Assembly: GCA_030666765.1 (NCBI GenBank)
Contig: DAOUXE010000105.1
Location: 1-5,388 of the forward strand
Direction of reading: 5' to 3'
Source: Methanosarcinales archaeon
GTDB lineage: Archaea; Halobacteriota; Methanosarcinia; Methanosarcinales; Methanogasteraceae
Length of the DNA stretch: 5,388 bases
The notes under the pieces are model-generated. The model had not been told where the DNA came from, did not search any database, and saw only the letters and a list, made by a program, of their open reading frames with translations. Shown one piece after another: positions 1 to 5,373 of the stretch (positions are counted from its first letter, which is position 1; each line of letters begins with the position of its first letter). Made by a program: the position numbers and the translations under genes.

Positions 1-45
1 ATCTTCCGACATCTTTTGAAAACCACAGAATCCGTCAGAATCAGG

Positions 46-53
46 AAAATTGC
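46..53. repeat. left flanking direct repeat (putative target-site duplication)
   Basis: AAAATTGC matches AAAATTAC at 246-253 in 7 of 8 positions. The two copies abut the outer ends of the inverted repeats at 54 and 245. One substitution after insertion would explain the mismatch. Confidence 0.4.
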
Positions 54-245
54 GTATCCACTCCAAAAAGTATGGTAGAACTCATCTTCAGTCTTTCTGA
101 AAGATACGCATAAAAAACACCAATCTGTGTCCACTGATTTAAGGTACTATCGGAGTGAATTTGTGAAATCTGCATCTATGGTAATTATCAAAGTCTCCTA
201 TTTTTTAGATGGTGCCTCGGTTACCACCTAATTTGAAGTGGATAC
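54..245. mobile_element. possible MITE-like element with terminal inverted repeats
   Basis: The left end reads GTATCCACTCCAAA (54-67). The reverse complement of the right end (232-245) reads GTATCCACTTCAAA, a 14-bp terminal inverted repeat with one mismatch. Directly outside the two ends lie AAAATTGC (46-53) and AAAATTAC (246-253), an 8-bp near-perfect direct repeat in the position of a target-site duplication. The interior is 192 bp with its ends and is AT-rich. It has no transposase reading frame; the minus strand carries only a 45-codon ORF that runs out past the left end. That combination fits a non-autonomous miniature transposon. I cannot assign an IS family. The flanking repeat is AT-rich, so chance remains possible. 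Confidence 0.45.
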
Positions 246-253
246 AAAATTAC
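246..253. repeat. right flanking direct repeat (putative target-site duplication)
   Basis: AAAATTAC is the partner of AAAATTGC at 46-53 and lies immediately outside the right terminal inverted repeat of the putative miniature element. Confidence 0.4.
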
Positions 254-384
254 GTTATTCCATATTTAACTTGCTTGCTACTATAGCCATCTCAAACAAA
301 CTTTAAATAGTGGTTAGTGCAAGATACTTAGGTATATCCTATGAATACACTTTCGCAATTAGCATGGACTAAAGAGGTATATGT

Positions 385-471
385 ATGAACATAAAGATAA
401 ATAAGTTCGCGGATCAGATCATTGTATCCATTTTTTGGTGCGATGTGGGTTCAACACTGTGCTCATCGTAA
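385..471 (+). CDS. doubtful small ORF, 28 residues
   Basis: An ATG at 385 opens 28 codons (MNIKINKFADQI... ending in ...TLCSS) before a TAA. The one argument for expression is a GAGGT Shine-Dalgarno match at 374-378, 6 bases before the ATG. AT-rich TATA-like strings lie upstream at 301-309 (CTTTAAATA) and around 331-336. I recognise no family, and two cysteines are the only notable residues. The rest of 246-498 shows nothing else I can support. It could easily be a chance ORF in AT-rich spacer. Confidence 0.15.
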   Translation: MNIKINKFADQIIVSIFWCDVGSTLCSS

Positions 472-498
472 ATATTTTAGAATCACACGGTTAATCCT

Positions 499-514
499 CC
501 AAAAAGTTTATATA
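499..514 (+). promoter_or_regulatory. archaeal promoter (BRE + TATA) of the repeat-wHTH gene
   Basis: CCAAAAAG followed by TTTATATA (507-514) is a textbook archaeal BRE/TATA pair. A start site would be expected about 25 bases downstream, near 535-540. That gives a leader of roughly 70-95 bases before the candidate start codons at 609 and 633. Confidence 0.7.
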
Positions 515-520
515 CCAGGC

Positions 521-528
521 GATCACAG
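521..528 (+). promoter_or_regulatory. GATCACAG half-site between TATA box and start of transcription
   Basis: GATCACAG recurs exactly as the right arm of the palindrome at 557-576. It begins 6 bases after the TATA box, where a bound protein would block polymerase recruitment. It also forms part of the longer string ATCACAGATTCACA (522-535), which resembles a site upstream of wtpA (1253-1265). Confidence 0.45.
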
Positions 529-556
529 ATTCACATTGTTAAATACCCGCGCAGTT

Positions 557-576
557 CTGTGATCACTGGATCACAG
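557..576. promoter_or_regulatory. perfect palindrome CTGTGATC-ACTG-GATCACAG, candidate operator
   Basis: Two perfect 8-base arms are separated by 4 bases. The site lies downstream of the predicted transcription start and upstream of the coding region, so it can act as a dimer-binding operator in DNA or as a hairpin in the leader RNA. The exact GATCACAG at 521-528 favours DNA binding. The next gene encodes a winged-helix protein, so autoregulation is the simplest inference. Confidence 0.55.
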
Positions 577-632
577 TTATAGCACCATACATCTGAGGGG
601 ATGGATTGGTGACACATCATCGAGGAAAAAAC

Positions 633-1205
633 ATGAGGTCCCGGCTTGAAATCACGACCGATAGAGATGGACGGTACACAACCCAGCCAAGTGGTGATGG
701 CTGGGTGGATGCATTGATCCGTTTCGTAAGTTCAGTATCGGCGCGTGTTTCTGAGTTAGATGACCCGCCCCACATCAGGTCCCGACTGGCGATCACGACC
801 GAGAGCGGTAATGATACTACAGAATGGGAAGGTGATGATTGGGCAGGCGCTATGACTCAGTACATCAAAGACTTTTCAGCCGGGACCGAAACCAGACCAG
901 CGATCGCAACCGATCATCGATCAAGATCTCGTACTCCGTTGTCCGCACCGCTATCGGTCAGGGAACGCCTTGAATCGTTCTTGAAATATGAGTACCCCCA
1001 TGTGTGGTTCACATCAACAGATGTGAAGACACATTACGGGCGTGTCTACGACCAAATCAACCTGAGCACAGTCTCCACATATCTTGCAAGGATGTACAAC
1101 CGCGGGTTACTTGAGCGGCGTGGAAACCGGATGCAGCGGGAGTATCGGGTGATGGAGTCCGAGATACCGGAGCTGACTCTACCGATCATGCAGAACGCCA
1201 ACTGA
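633..1205 (+). CDS. repeat-containing winged-helix DNA-binding protein, probable autoregulator
   Basis: This 190-residue protein has two internal repeats and a C-terminal helix-turn-helix. Repeat 1 (residues 2-33, RSRLEITT...GDGWVDAL) and repeat 2 (49-80, RSRLAITT...GDDWAGAM) are offset by 47 residues. The repetition is visible in the DNA as a 141-base period (636-664 and 777-805). A third remnant may sit at 88-94 (TRPAIAT frame). Residues about 108-173 (SVRERLESFLKYE...TSTDVKTHYGRV...STVSTYLARMYNRGLLERRG) look like a winged helix, with the recognition helix near 144-156 and a basic wing after it. I chose ATG 633 because GAGG at 622-625 lies 7 bases upstream and the repeat begins at once. A GTG at 609, 8 bases after GAGGGG (595-600), is a real alternative. 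The repeat unit matches no family I can name. It may sense a ligand and control this gene and perhaps wtpA. Confidence 0.75.
   Translation: MRSRLEITTDRDGRYTTQPSGDGWVDALIRFVSSVSARVSELDDPPHIRSRLAITTESGNDTTEWEGDDWAGAMTQYIKDFSAGTETRPAIATDHRSRSRTPLSAPLSVRERLESFLKYEYPHVWFTSTDVKTHYGRVYDQINLSTVSTYLARMYNRGLLERRGNRMQREYRVMESEIPELTLPIMQNAN
636..805 (+). repeat. two-copy 141-base-period coding repeat
   Basis: The 29 bases at 636-664 (starting AGGTCCCGGCTTG) recur with a few substitutions at 777-805 (AGGTCCCGACTGG), sharing ATCACGACCGA. The offset is 47 codons, so the repeat is in frame and encodes the duplicated RSRLxITT module. This indicates an internal duplication within the gene. Confidence 0.7.
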
Positions 1206-1219
1206 TCAAAGAGTTGGCG
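1196..1219 (+). terminator. stem-loop across the stop codon of the wHTH gene
   Basis: CGCCAACT (1196-1203) pairs perfectly with AGTTGGCG (1212-1219) around an 8-base loop containing GATCAAAG. It overlaps the TGA stop at 1203-1205. A T-rich run (ATTTTGTTTG) follows about 20 bases later. It could mark the transcript end, but the distance to the T tract is long for an intrinsic terminator. Confidence 0.35.
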
Positions 1220-1250
1220 CATATCGATCATGTCAATCTATTTTGTTTGA

Positions 1251-2396
<1,146 letters not shown>

Positions 2397-2423
2397 GGGA
2401 CGAAGAGCTTCTGATTTTGCGAA

Positions 2424-2436
2424 GAAGGTTTTATGT
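2424..2436 (+). promoter_or_regulatory. archaeal promoter of the DUF2341 pseudogene
   Basis: GCGAAGAAGG (2419-2428) followed by TTTTATG (2429-2435) resembles the BRE/TATA arrangement GCGAAAGGCTTTTATA at 3994-4009. Its presence just after wtpA suggests that wtpA transcription ends here and that the next gene was separately transcribed. Confidence 0.45.
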
Positions 2437-2439
2437 GGA

Positions 2440-2478
2440 GGAGTTCTAACGCATGGTGTATGGAGCGCCGAGAACTCC
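2440..2478 (+). promoter_or_regulatory. inverted repeat in the leader, GGAGTTCT...AGAACTCC
   Basis: Perfect 8-base arms lie at 2440-2447 and 2471-2478 with a 23-base loop, between the promoter at 2424 and the ATG at 2514. It could be a leader hairpin, the 3' end of the wtpA transcript, or an operator near the start of transcription. The sequence does not decide between these. Confidence 0.35.
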
Positions 2479-2513
2479 GGCATGCGGCTTAGAACAACGT
2501 AGGATGAAAAACC

Positions 2514-2863
2514 ATGAAAGCAAAACACGAAAGCATAAAGAACCAGGTTTTATACAGACTCTTGACTCTTGTAGTTGTGGCGATACTTCTTGCTTCAATC
2601 GCACCGATTGCGAGCGCTGGATGGGACTTCTGAAAACCAGTAATGATAAACAATCCCGGTGGCGATTTAAGCGATTATCAGGTTCTGGTCACGCTGAACA
2701 GTTCGAACTTTGATTATTCGAAAGCAAGTCCGGACGGCTCTGATATTGGATTTGTGGATGAAGATAACGCCGTTGCGCTGAATCACTGAATCGAGAAATG
2801 GAATTCCGCTGGCGACAGCAGGATCTGGGTGGCGGGGATTTCACGAGCATGCAGGGAGCATAA
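2514..2863 (+). pseudogene. broken secreted DUF2341 surface protein
   Basis: ATG 2514, with AGGA at 2501-2504, begins a clean signal peptide of about 36 residues: a hydrophobic stretch LTLVVVAILLASIAPI and a cleavage motif ASA before GWDF. A TGA (2631-2633) interrupts, but the same frame continues with KPVMINNPGGDLSDYQVLVT, NFDYSKASPDGSDI and, after a second TGA (2787-2789), IEKWNSAGDSRIWV (to 2831). These are the hallmarks of DUF2341, a beta-sandwich domain of archaeal surface proteins. The usual WxxRKPV and HWIExW patterns put Arg and Trp at the two stops, so CGA-to-TGA and TGG-to-TGA transitions explain both. After IWV the similarity stops, and one frame away is GGGDFTSMQGA (2828-2860), ending in TAA. 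The gene is truncated as well as interrupted. Confidence 0.75.
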
Positions 2864-2908
2864 AACATTATTTGAAGTACAGTGCCATAGGAAATATCAG
2901 GCGATCTC

Positions 2909-3049
2909 ATGGAAGCGAAGAAGAAGCTAACTAAAGAGGAACTGAGAGAACTGGCAAATAAAGGTTATGGTGCATTATCATGGATAAAACTCTCAGAACC
3001 ATTAGAGAAGAGATTAAAGAGACTAGAGCGGGAAATATCCCGTCGATAA
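2909..3049 (+). CDS. small charged protein, possible antitoxin-like ORF overlapping the PIN gene
   Basis: This 46-residue ORF (starting MEAKKKLTKEELRELANKGY, ending REISRR) is rich in Lys, Glu and Leu and should be largely helical. It has a weak AGG ribosome site at 2899-2901. It overlaps the first codons of the PIN nuclease frame (ATG 2980) by 70 bases. Small basic/acidic helical proteins directly before PIN toxins are often their antitoxins, which is the only basis for that guess. I recognise no family. It may instead be an out-of-frame remnant of the PIN gene's own N-terminus. Confidence 0.35.
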   Translation: MEAKKKLTKEELRELANKGYGALSWIKLSEPLEKRLKRLEREISRR

Positions 3050-3791
3050 CTCTATTGGTAGATACAAATATTCTTGCAGATTATGGATGGAAAAGAGACG
3101 ATAACGTGCTGTATCTCTTCGATACACTTGTTGTGGACAATAGACCTGTTGCGGAATAACTTGGAAAAGCCCGGAGAATGGATATTCGTAAAAAGGAGCA
3201 ATATGCGCAGAGCAATGGACGCCTTAGAAGGCAGCATTTCATAGAATTTTATATCGCAACAAGTCTAATTATGACAATCTTTTGGTTATCGCTCCAAAAA
3301 TCTCCAATGTTGAGTTTAAGGCTATAACAAAGCACGAACGGACTGCATGGCTCAATCTCAAAGGCAGTATCGAAGGTAAATTGAAGGATATATCTCGATA
3401 CAAGGGATTTAAAAAATTATATAATAATTTGGATGAATCTCGCAGCGAATTGGATAATCTTGTACGATCATTAGACCGCTCATTGCACGAAGTTCTTGAA
3501 ATATTATCAAATCTGATGTTTTTCTTTGAAACTGAGTTACCACTACAGGATTCGATGGCATTCTACATCTCAAAAGATCCGGAATATGGATTATTGTTCG
3601 AAGATGCTCTTGTCTTTTCGTTCGTCAAACTCGTCGGAAAATCCCTTGAACACGAGAGTAAAGTGCTTTTCTTGACGGGAGATAGAGATTTCGACGTCGA
3701 AAAGGTGTTGAAAGAACTAAGCGAGGTTGGGGTCGAGGTCTATTTCAACTCCGGAGAATGTCTGCAGCGTGTTAAGGCTGTATTGGAATAG
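2980..3791 (+). pseudogene. PIN-domain nuclease (VapC-like toxin) split by a stop and a frameshift
   Basis: PIN proteins are metal-dependent RNases with four acidic residues. The 5' part (ATG 2980, GGTG site at 2969-2972) encodes 59 residues including the first strand LLVDTNILADYGW with the first catalytic Asp, then stops at TAA 3157-3159. The rest lies in a frame one base back: from about 3228 it is open without a good start codon (TTG 3282 is the first candidate) to TAG 3789-3791. It carries NVEFKAITKHE (second acid), LLFEDALVFSFVK (third) and LFLTGDRDFDVEKVLKEL (fourth), then VYFNSGECLQ. The full tetrad is therefore distributed over two frames. A helical insert (KLKDISRYKG...LDNLVRSLDRSLHEV) sits between the second and third acids, making this longer than a minimal VapC. 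The C-terminal part alone lacks the first Asp and should be inactive. Confidence 0.7.
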
Positions 3792-3804
3792 GATATTGGG
3801 TATT

Positions 3805-3818
3805 GGTGCCTTTGCACC
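3805..3818 (+). terminator. short hairpin after the PIN pseudogene
   Basis: GGTGC-CTTT-GCACC is a perfect 5-base-pair stem with a 4-base loop, 13 bases after the stop of the PIN remnant. No T tract follows, so its role as a terminator is uncertain. Confidence 0.25.
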
Positions 3819-3839
3819 CTCTGGCTGCCTCGACGCATC

Positions 3840-3993
3840 CGGGCGGGCACGGCGGCGCCGCGTGTTTGCTGGTGGGTGTGGGCTTGAGGTGTGGCGGAGT
3901 CGGGAGTGATTGCCGCTGATGCTGTCTGATGCGCGTGGGTTTGCGGGCGCCCGGGCGGTCGGGTGGCGGATCTGCATGGCGATATTTTGGGGG
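3840..3993. other. GC-rich, gene-free spacer with palindromes
   Basis: Composition changes abruptly from the AT-rich PIN gene to G- and GC-rich DNA. It contains perfect palindromes GCGGCGCCGC (3852-3861) and CGGGCGCCCG (3944-3953). No reading frame resembles a protein; the long minus-strand frames here are low-complexity shadows rich in Pro, Arg and His. A 14-base string CGGGCACGGCGGCG (3844-3857) recurs at 4150-4163 inside the next signal-peptide ORF, which may reflect base composition rather than ancestry. Confidence 0.4.
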
Positions 3994-4009
3994 GCGAAAG
4001 GCTTTTATA
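3994..4009 (+). promoter_or_regulatory. archaeal promoter of surface-protein cassette copy 1
   Basis: GCGAAAGG followed by CTTTTATA is a strong BRE/TATA pair and nearly identical to GCGCAAGG-CTTTTATA at 5201-5216. The start of transcription is expected near 4030. An inverted repeat TGTGC-N12-GCACA (4019-4040) surrounds that point. Confidence 0.65.
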
Positions 4010-4018
4010 GGGGCGGGT

Positions 4019-4040
4019 TGTGCGTAGGAGATGTAGCACA
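4019..4040. promoter_or_regulatory. inverted repeat over the start region of cassette copy 1
   Basis: TGTGC (4019-4023) and GCACA (4036-4040) form a 5-base inverted repeat with a 12-base spacer, beginning 10 bases after the TATA box. Cassette copy 2 has a different inverted repeat at the same place (5224-5241), so the position may matter more than the sequence. Confidence 0.3.
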
Positions 4041-4055
4041 TCGGAGTCGATTATT

Positions 4056-4238
4056 ATGACAAGGCGCCCCCCACAACCGAAACACGCAATCGTATCGTGA
4101 ACAATTCTCAGCGCGGGCGTGCTCGCGGTGCTGCTGGTGCTTGCGTGCGCGGGCACGGCGGCGGGCGTGACATGGGTTGTGGATGATGATGGCGGCGCGG
4201 ATCGTATGGACATGCCGGTCGCAGAGGCGGTGGCATGA
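4056..4238 (+). pseudogene. short signal-peptide ORF of cassette copy 1, interrupted by TGA
   Basis: ATG 4056 follows GGAG (4043-4046) by 9 bases. The frame runs MTRRPPQPKHAIVS, then TGA (4098-4100), then continues TILSAGVLAVLLVLACAGTA, a typical hydrophobic signal core, then GVTWVVDDDGGAD. The last motif is how NosD/PKD-type archaeal surface proteins begin after the signal peptide. Instead of the usual beta-helix continuation the frame reads RMDMPVAEAVA and ends at TGA 4236-4238, which overlaps the next ATG. In the second cassette the base triplet aligned to the internal TGA is CGA (Arg), so a C-to-T change explains it. The downstream part may still be expressed from an internal start, but no strong one is visible. 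Confidence 0.5.
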
Positions 4239-4435
4239 CTCGCCTGCTGCTTGTGGCTGCGGCGCTTGTGGTGGTGCTTGCGGCGGCGGGTGTGGTGTCT
4301 GTCGCTGAGTGGGGTGTGTAGTCCTGGGCGCGGGCACGCCGATTCAGGATGCGACCTGCGGCGCAGGGGAGGGGGATATGAGTTATGTGCATGAGGGGAC
4401 GTATGTCAAGAATCTGGATGTGGGAAAAAGGCTCA

Positions 4436-4450
4436 CCAGAAAAATTTATG
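4436..4450 (+). promoter_or_regulatory. possible promoter of the toxin-antitoxin pair
   Basis: CCAGAAAAATTTATG resembles a BRE followed by an AATTTAT box. The start of transcription would fall near 4472, leaving a leader of about 58 bases that includes the ribosome site. A second candidate, TTTTATG at 4502-4508, would give a leaderless transcript and fits less well with the strong SD at 4516-4523. Confidence 0.35.
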
Positions 4451-4515
4451 AGGAGCAAACATTCATTCATATAGGTTCATGCTTGAACGAGCATAAGACA
4501 GTTTTATGCTCCAAC

Positions 4516-4523
4516 GGAGAGGT
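4516..4523 (+). promoter_or_regulatory. strong Shine-Dalgarno site deciding the antitoxin start
   Basis: GGAGAGGT lies 6 bases before ATG 4530. It selects this ATG over the upstream in-frame non-ATG start at 4506. Confidence 0.7.
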
Positions 4524-4529
4524 AATCGT

Positions 4530-4748
4530 ATGACAAAAACACTTAACGTGGCATCTGACATCCGTGTATTTCAGCCTGAAGGACATGTAGACTTTCATAC
4601 ACGCCATGTTACTACAATCGGAACATCAGAAGAGAAAGAGATTCCTAACCGTGCTTTTAAACGAATTTTGAAACGGGCTATGGACCTGGGCGTATCCGAC
4701 CTCGCTATGCAACACGATCACTATCTCTATGGAACCGATAAGCGGTGA
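4530..4748 (+). CDS. antitoxin of a VapBC-type toxin-antitoxin pair
   Basis: This 72-residue protein directly precedes a PIN toxin and overlaps it by 4 bases, the usual arrangement for a type II antitoxin that binds and inhibits the nuclease and represses the operon. Visible parts are an N-terminal segment with VASDIRVFQPEGHVDFHTRH, a stretch TTIGTSEEKEIPNRAFKRIL and a helix KRAMDLGVSDLA (about 48-59), ending in QHDHYLYG. The central SEEKEIP...AFKRILKRA pattern recalls small antitoxin-like proteins found before PIN genes in methanogens, but I cannot name the family with confidence. No clear AbrB-type or ribbon-helix-helix fold is evident from the sequence. The start is fixed by the GGAGAGGT site. 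It appears intact. Confidence 0.65.
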   Translation: MTKTLNVASDIRVFQPEGHVDFHTRHVTTIGTSEEKEIPNRAFKRILKRAMDLGVSDLAMQHDHYLYGTDKR

Positions 4749-5152
4749 AAATGGCTATTTTCATTGACACGAGTCACATTCTGGCATTGATAAACACATC
4801 TGACGAGTACCATGAATGTGCCAGCACCATCGCATCAGAGATTGTGGGTCGGTTCGTGATAACTGAAGCTGTACTCACCGAGATTGGTAATACGCTTTCC
4901 AGATTGCGCTGGCGATCTGCCGCTGTAGCTGCTATCGAAGACCTGCGGAGTGATCCTGATATCGAGGTGGTATCGATCAGTCCGGAATTGTTTGATCGTG
5001 CGGTAAAACTCTATTCCTCTCGTATGGATAAAGAGTGGGGGATAACCGATTGCGCATCTTTTATTGTCATGCAGGATATGGGAATCATCGACGCGCTCAC
5101 CACCGATGACCATTTTCGACAGGCTGGATTCCGGGCGTTATTGATCGAATAG
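4745..5152 (+). CDS. vapC: VapC-type PIN-domain ribonuclease toxin
   Basis: This 135-residue single PIN domain has normal VapC length. The acidic metal-binding residues are in place: Asp8 in IFIDTSHILALI, Glu46 in ITEAVLTEIGNTL, Asp102 in WGITDCASFIVM and Asp121 in ALTTDDHFRQAGF. Members cleave specific RNAs (tRNA or rRNA) when freed from the antitoxin. GTG 4745 overlaps the antitoxin stop (GTGA), implying translational coupling; ATG 4751 is an equally plausible start that removes two residues. GGTGA at 4744-4748 is too close to ATG 4751 to serve as its ribosome site, which favours coupling. Unlike the PIN gene at 2980-3791 this one is uninterrupted. It belongs to a different PIN subgroup: shorter, with no helical insert. 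Confidence 0.88.
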   Translation: MKMAIFIDTSHILALINTSDEYHECASTIASEIVGRFVITEAVLTEIGNTLSRLRWRSAAVAAIEDLRSDPDIEVVSISPELFDRAVKLYSSRMDKEWGITDCASFIVMQDMGIIDALTTDDHFRQAGFRALLIE

Positions 5153-5200
5153 ACCTGTGGGTGGCTGCGATTGATGCACGCACAGGCAGAAGTTGTGAGT

Positions 5201-5216
5201 GCGCAAGGCTTTTATA
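5201..5216 (+). promoter_or_regulatory. archaeal promoter of surface-protein cassette copy 2
   Basis: GCGCAAGG followed by CTTTTATA differs from the copy 1 promoter (3994-4009) by one base. Transcription should begin near 5237-5242, about 20 bases before the start codon chosen for the next ORF. Confidence 0.65.
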
Positions 5217-5223
5217 TGCTGCG

Positions 5224-5241
5224 GTTATCATGGCGGATAAC
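5224..5241. promoter_or_regulatory. inverted repeat GTTATC-N6-GATAAC over the start region of cassette copy 2
   Basis: Perfect 6-base arms (5224-5229 and 5236-5241) with a 6-base spacer lie around the predicted start of transcription, beginning 8 bases after the TATA box. This placement suits a repressor operator. Copy 1 has an unrelated inverted repeat at the equivalent place. Confidence 0.35.
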
Positions 5242-5259
5242 ATCCTGGAGATGATTGGT

Positions 5260-5373
5260 ATGATCAGGCATATTCTTGTGATTGGATCTGGTACTGTCCT
5301 GCGAATGATGCTCATCGCTGGCGCGCTGGCTGATACCGTGCCTGCCACGGGCGCTCGTGTTGAGGTGGCATGA
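5260..5373 (+). CDS. short signal-peptide/leader ORF of cassette copy 2
   Basis: This 37-residue ORF (MIRHILVIGSGTVLRMMLIA, then GALADTVPATGARVEVA) is intact here. Start 5260 is preferred over the in-frame ATGs at 5230 and 5251 because GGAG (5247-5250) is 9 bases upstream, exactly as in copy 1. The leader also aligns with copy 1: ACATC, GGAG, GATT, TATGA and AGGC occur in the same order. The protein is hydrophobic in the middle, like a signal peptide or small membrane peptide. Its stop TGA (5371-5373) overlaps the ATG of the next ORF as ATGA, and both copies end in xVA. It could be a coupling leader peptide or the stump of another surface protein. No family is recognised. Confidence 0.45.
   Translation: MIRHILVIGSGTVLRMMLIAGALADTVPATGARVEVA

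Larger units (their letters stand above)
4235..4533 (+). pseudogene. secreted beta-helix (NosD-like) surface-protein remnant, frameshifted
   Basis: ATG 4235 overlaps the preceding stop as ATGA. It begins a signal peptide MTRLLLVAAALVVVLAAAGV and then SVAEWGV before TAG 4319-4321. One base back in frame the protein goes on: GAGTPIQDATCGAGEGD, MSYVHEGTYVKNLDVGKRLT. That is the first turn of the beta-helix domain of archaeal surface proteins (consensus IQxAI..A..GDTIYVHxGTYxENVxVxKxLT). A single-base deletion near 4310-4320 accounts for the break. Similarity fades after about 4440, and the frame ends in TGA 4531-4533, overlapping the ATG of the antitoxin. The original protein would have been hundreds of residues longer, so this is a 5' fragment whose rest was lost or replaced by the toxin-antitoxin pair. 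Confidence 0.65.

Noticed and set aside
54..182. Minus-strand ORF of about 45 codons inside the MITE-like element
   Set aside because: It is short, unlike any transposase I recognise, and continues beyond the left end of the element. It is not supported as a gene.
2453..2713. An 86-codon + strand ORF across the DUF2341 signal peptide
   Set aside because: The alternative frame carries a clean signal peptide and DUF2341 motifs; this frame has no domain and is Arg/Lys/Ser-rich noise.
2514..2863. TGA read as selenocysteine or tryptophan in the DUF2341 frame
   Set aside because: Two different residues would be needed at the two TGAs, no hairpin resembling an archaeal SECIS is evident, intact neighbours stop at TGA, and the frame also breaks later.
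3740..4470. Several long minus-strand open frames (up to 157 codons)
   Set aside because: They are low-complexity, rich in Pro, Arg, His and Thr, lie opposite GC-rich DNA and recognised + strand frames, and lack ribosome sites. They are shadows of base composition.
5161..5259. Longer 70-residue version of the cassette copy 2 ORF starting at 5161
   Set aside because: Its first codons lie upstream of the TATA box at 5209-5216, so they would not be transcribed from that promoter, and GGAG at 5247-5250 points to ATG 5260.
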